Below, one piece after another: positions 5,971 to 6,672 of a DNA stretch of 6,672 bases; within the stretch, counting starts at the first letter, position 1, and every line of letters starts with the position of its first letter. The DNA comes from Sediminibacterium sp. UBA657. Lineage in GTDB: Bacteria > Bacteroidota > Bacteroidia > Chitinophagales > Chitinophagaceae. The DNA lies in contig DBOB01000009.1 in the NCBI GenBank assembly GCA_002299885.1, forward strand, positions 1 to 6,672, read 5' to 3'. A program made the translations under genes and the position numbers. The notes below the pieces were generated by a model. That model searched no databases and had not been told where the DNA came from. It was given only the letters and a program-made list of their open reading frames with translations.

Positions 5971-6285
5971 ATGAAATTTTTTGCCTTCATAATGAGCATT
6001 TACCTTTTGGTGCTGTCATGCCTTCCATGCATTGACAGGCAGGAGCGTAATGTAATGGCTGAGCAAAAGATTTCTGCTACTACTCAGCAACAACAACACC
6101 AAACTGGTGACGAAGCCTGTACTCCCTTCTGTACTTGTTCCCACTGTCCTGCATCAGCTTTTTATCAGCCTTTGGCATTATACAAAATGCCTAAAATGCT
6201 ATTTCAATCTGTGAAGTTTCGTTACAAAGTAGATTTTAACTCCTACGACTTCCATTCCATTTGGCAACCGCCTAAGATAGGTTAA
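5971..6285 (+). CDS. DUF6660-like small exported/membrane-anchored protein
   Basis: A 104-aa protein starting at ATG 5971. Residues 1-20 (MKFFAFIMSIYLLVLSCLPC) form a hydrophobic N-terminal segment, a signal peptide or anchor, with cysteines at 17 and 20. A polar, Gln-rich linker follows, then a Cys/His cluster (Cys50, Cys54, Cys56, His58, Cys59 in CTPFCTCSHC), and a C-terminal SIWQPPKIG. This layout matches the DUF6660 proteins I associate with Bacteroidota, usually just upstream of CusA/CzcA-type pumps. The Cys/His cluster suggests metal binding at or outside the inner membrane, but the role is inferred from context. A longer frame from TTG 5929 exists but starts inside the tandem repeat and precedes the signal peptide, so ATG 5971 is preferred. 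Confidence 0.75.
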   Translation: MKFFAFIMSIYLLVLSCLPCIDRQERNVMAEQKISATTQQQQHQTGDEACTPFCTCSHCPASAFYQPLALYKMPKMLFQSVKFRYKVDFNSYDFHSIWQPPKIG

Positions 6286-6425
6286 TCTCCAAATCACAAC
6301 ATTTCGTTTCCTTAATGCTATTCATCAGGCTTTATAGTTTGATGTTATTCATTTTACGTTGTGGTATGCTTCCCGGTTTATAGCCGTGATTAATCATATA
6401 AATCAAAAACAAATTGTCCATTTAA

Positions 6426-6560
6426 AGCAAAAAGAAAAAGCGTAAACCGCTTACTCTATTGCAGGTATTCAAAGCGGTAACGATAGCGATAATATGCATC
6501 TTGATGTTGTTGGCTATTGCTGCAAGGATTAACCAATACATAAAATTCATAAACAAATAA
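6426..6560 (+). CDS. Possible small membrane peptide without a clear start codon
   Basis: The plus strand is open for 44 codons from 6426 (after a TAA at 6423-6425) to a TAA at 6558-6560, ending 8 bp before the pump gene. The translation has a lysine-rich head (KKKKRKPLTLLQVFK), a hydrophobic helix (VTIAIICILMLLAIA) and a basic tail (ARINQYIKFINK), a convincing single-pass membrane layout. The only in-frame ATG is inside the helix; a TTG near 6456 could start a 35-aa form. A genuine short gene with unusual initiation, a decayed gene, or chance are all possible. Confidence 0.3.
   Translation, partial: SKKKKRKPLTLLQVFKAVTIAIICILMLLAIAARINQYIKFINK
6446..6478 (+). promoter_or_regulatory. Inverted repeat upstream of the efflux pump gene
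   Basis: ACCGCTT (6446-6452) and AAGCGGT (6472-6478) are exact reverse complements separated by 19 bp, about 90 bp before the pump start. It could be an RNA hairpin or operator. It also lies inside the possible small membrane peptide frame, so it may be incidental. Confidence 0.25.
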
Positions 6561-6568
6561 AATTTTCA

Positions 6569-6672
6569 ATGTTTCAAAAAATAATTCAGTTCTCAATAAA
6601 AAACAAACTTGTAGTGGGGGCTTTTACATTGGCTCTCATTATTTGGGGCGTTATATCCGCTATGCGGTTACC
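6569..6672 (+). CDS. CusA/CzcA-family heavy-metal efflux RND transporter (N-terminal fragment)
   Basis: From ATG 6569 the frame is open to the window edge (34 complete codons). The start reads MFQKIIQFSIKNKLVV, followed by the hydrophobic stretch GAFTLALIIWGVISA and then MRLP. This is the characteristic start of CusA/CzcA-type RND pumps: a short amphipathic cytoplasmic helix, then transmembrane helix 1. Full members are about 1,000 residues or more and work as trimers in the inner membrane with a periplasmic adaptor and an outer-membrane channel to expel metal ions such as Cu, Zn, Co or Cd. Truncation here is due to the window edge. The DUF6660-like gene upstream supports the call; the metal cannot be read from this fragment. 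Confidence 0.85.
   Translation, partial: MFQKIIQFSIKNKLVVGAFTLALIIWGVISAMRL

Noticed and set aside
5814..5999. Minus-strand frame with repeated Leu-Gln-X
   Set aside because: The repeat is produced by reading the 9-bp tandem array on the reverse strand; the frame also overlaps the DUF6660 signal peptide region antisense.

Overview
The window looks like accessory DNA from a member of the Bacteroidota. It is AT-rich with little Shine-Dalgarno signal, and it carries a DUF3987 ATPase and a DUF6660-type small protein just ahead of a CusA/CzcA metal-efflux pump, a pairing typical of that phylum. I cannot name a genus. No rRNA, tRNA or CRISPR array was seen.

Two blocks of different origin meet near position 4520-4541. 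The left block (about 1-4520) is more AT-rich and every confident gene in it is on the minus strand. In transcription order it holds: the last ~50 codons of a type I restriction R subunit (HsdR) with no 5' part; a GmrSD-like DUF262/DUF1524 nuclease starting 10 nt later; an SRA-HNH endonuclease starting 2 nt after that; a two-gene unit of a 40-aa basic peptide and an 86-aa protein, both unknown; and a short tyrosine recombinase of FimB-like size. The spacing suggests that the two nucleases were downstream genes of a type I restriction-modification operon whose hsdR body is gone from this window. Both nucleases belong to families that cut modified DNA, so the block reads as the tail of a layered anti-phage locus.

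The right block (about 4540-6672) is on the plus strand and richer in G+C. It holds a DUF3987 ATPase without a convincing start codon, a probable intrinsic terminator, five tandem 9-bp repeats, a DUF6660-type cysteine-containing small protein, a possible small membrane peptide with no clear start, and the first 34 codons of a CusA/CzcA-family RND pump cut by the window edge.

The most notable point is the junction. The hsdR remnant (minus) and the DUF3987 gene (plus) meet head to head, each apparently lacking its 5' end. The meeting point holds an 8-bp perfect inverted repeat with a 6-bp spacer, an architecture like a tyrosine-recombinase crossover site. A recombination or deletion scar, an island boundary, or an assembly join could all explain it.
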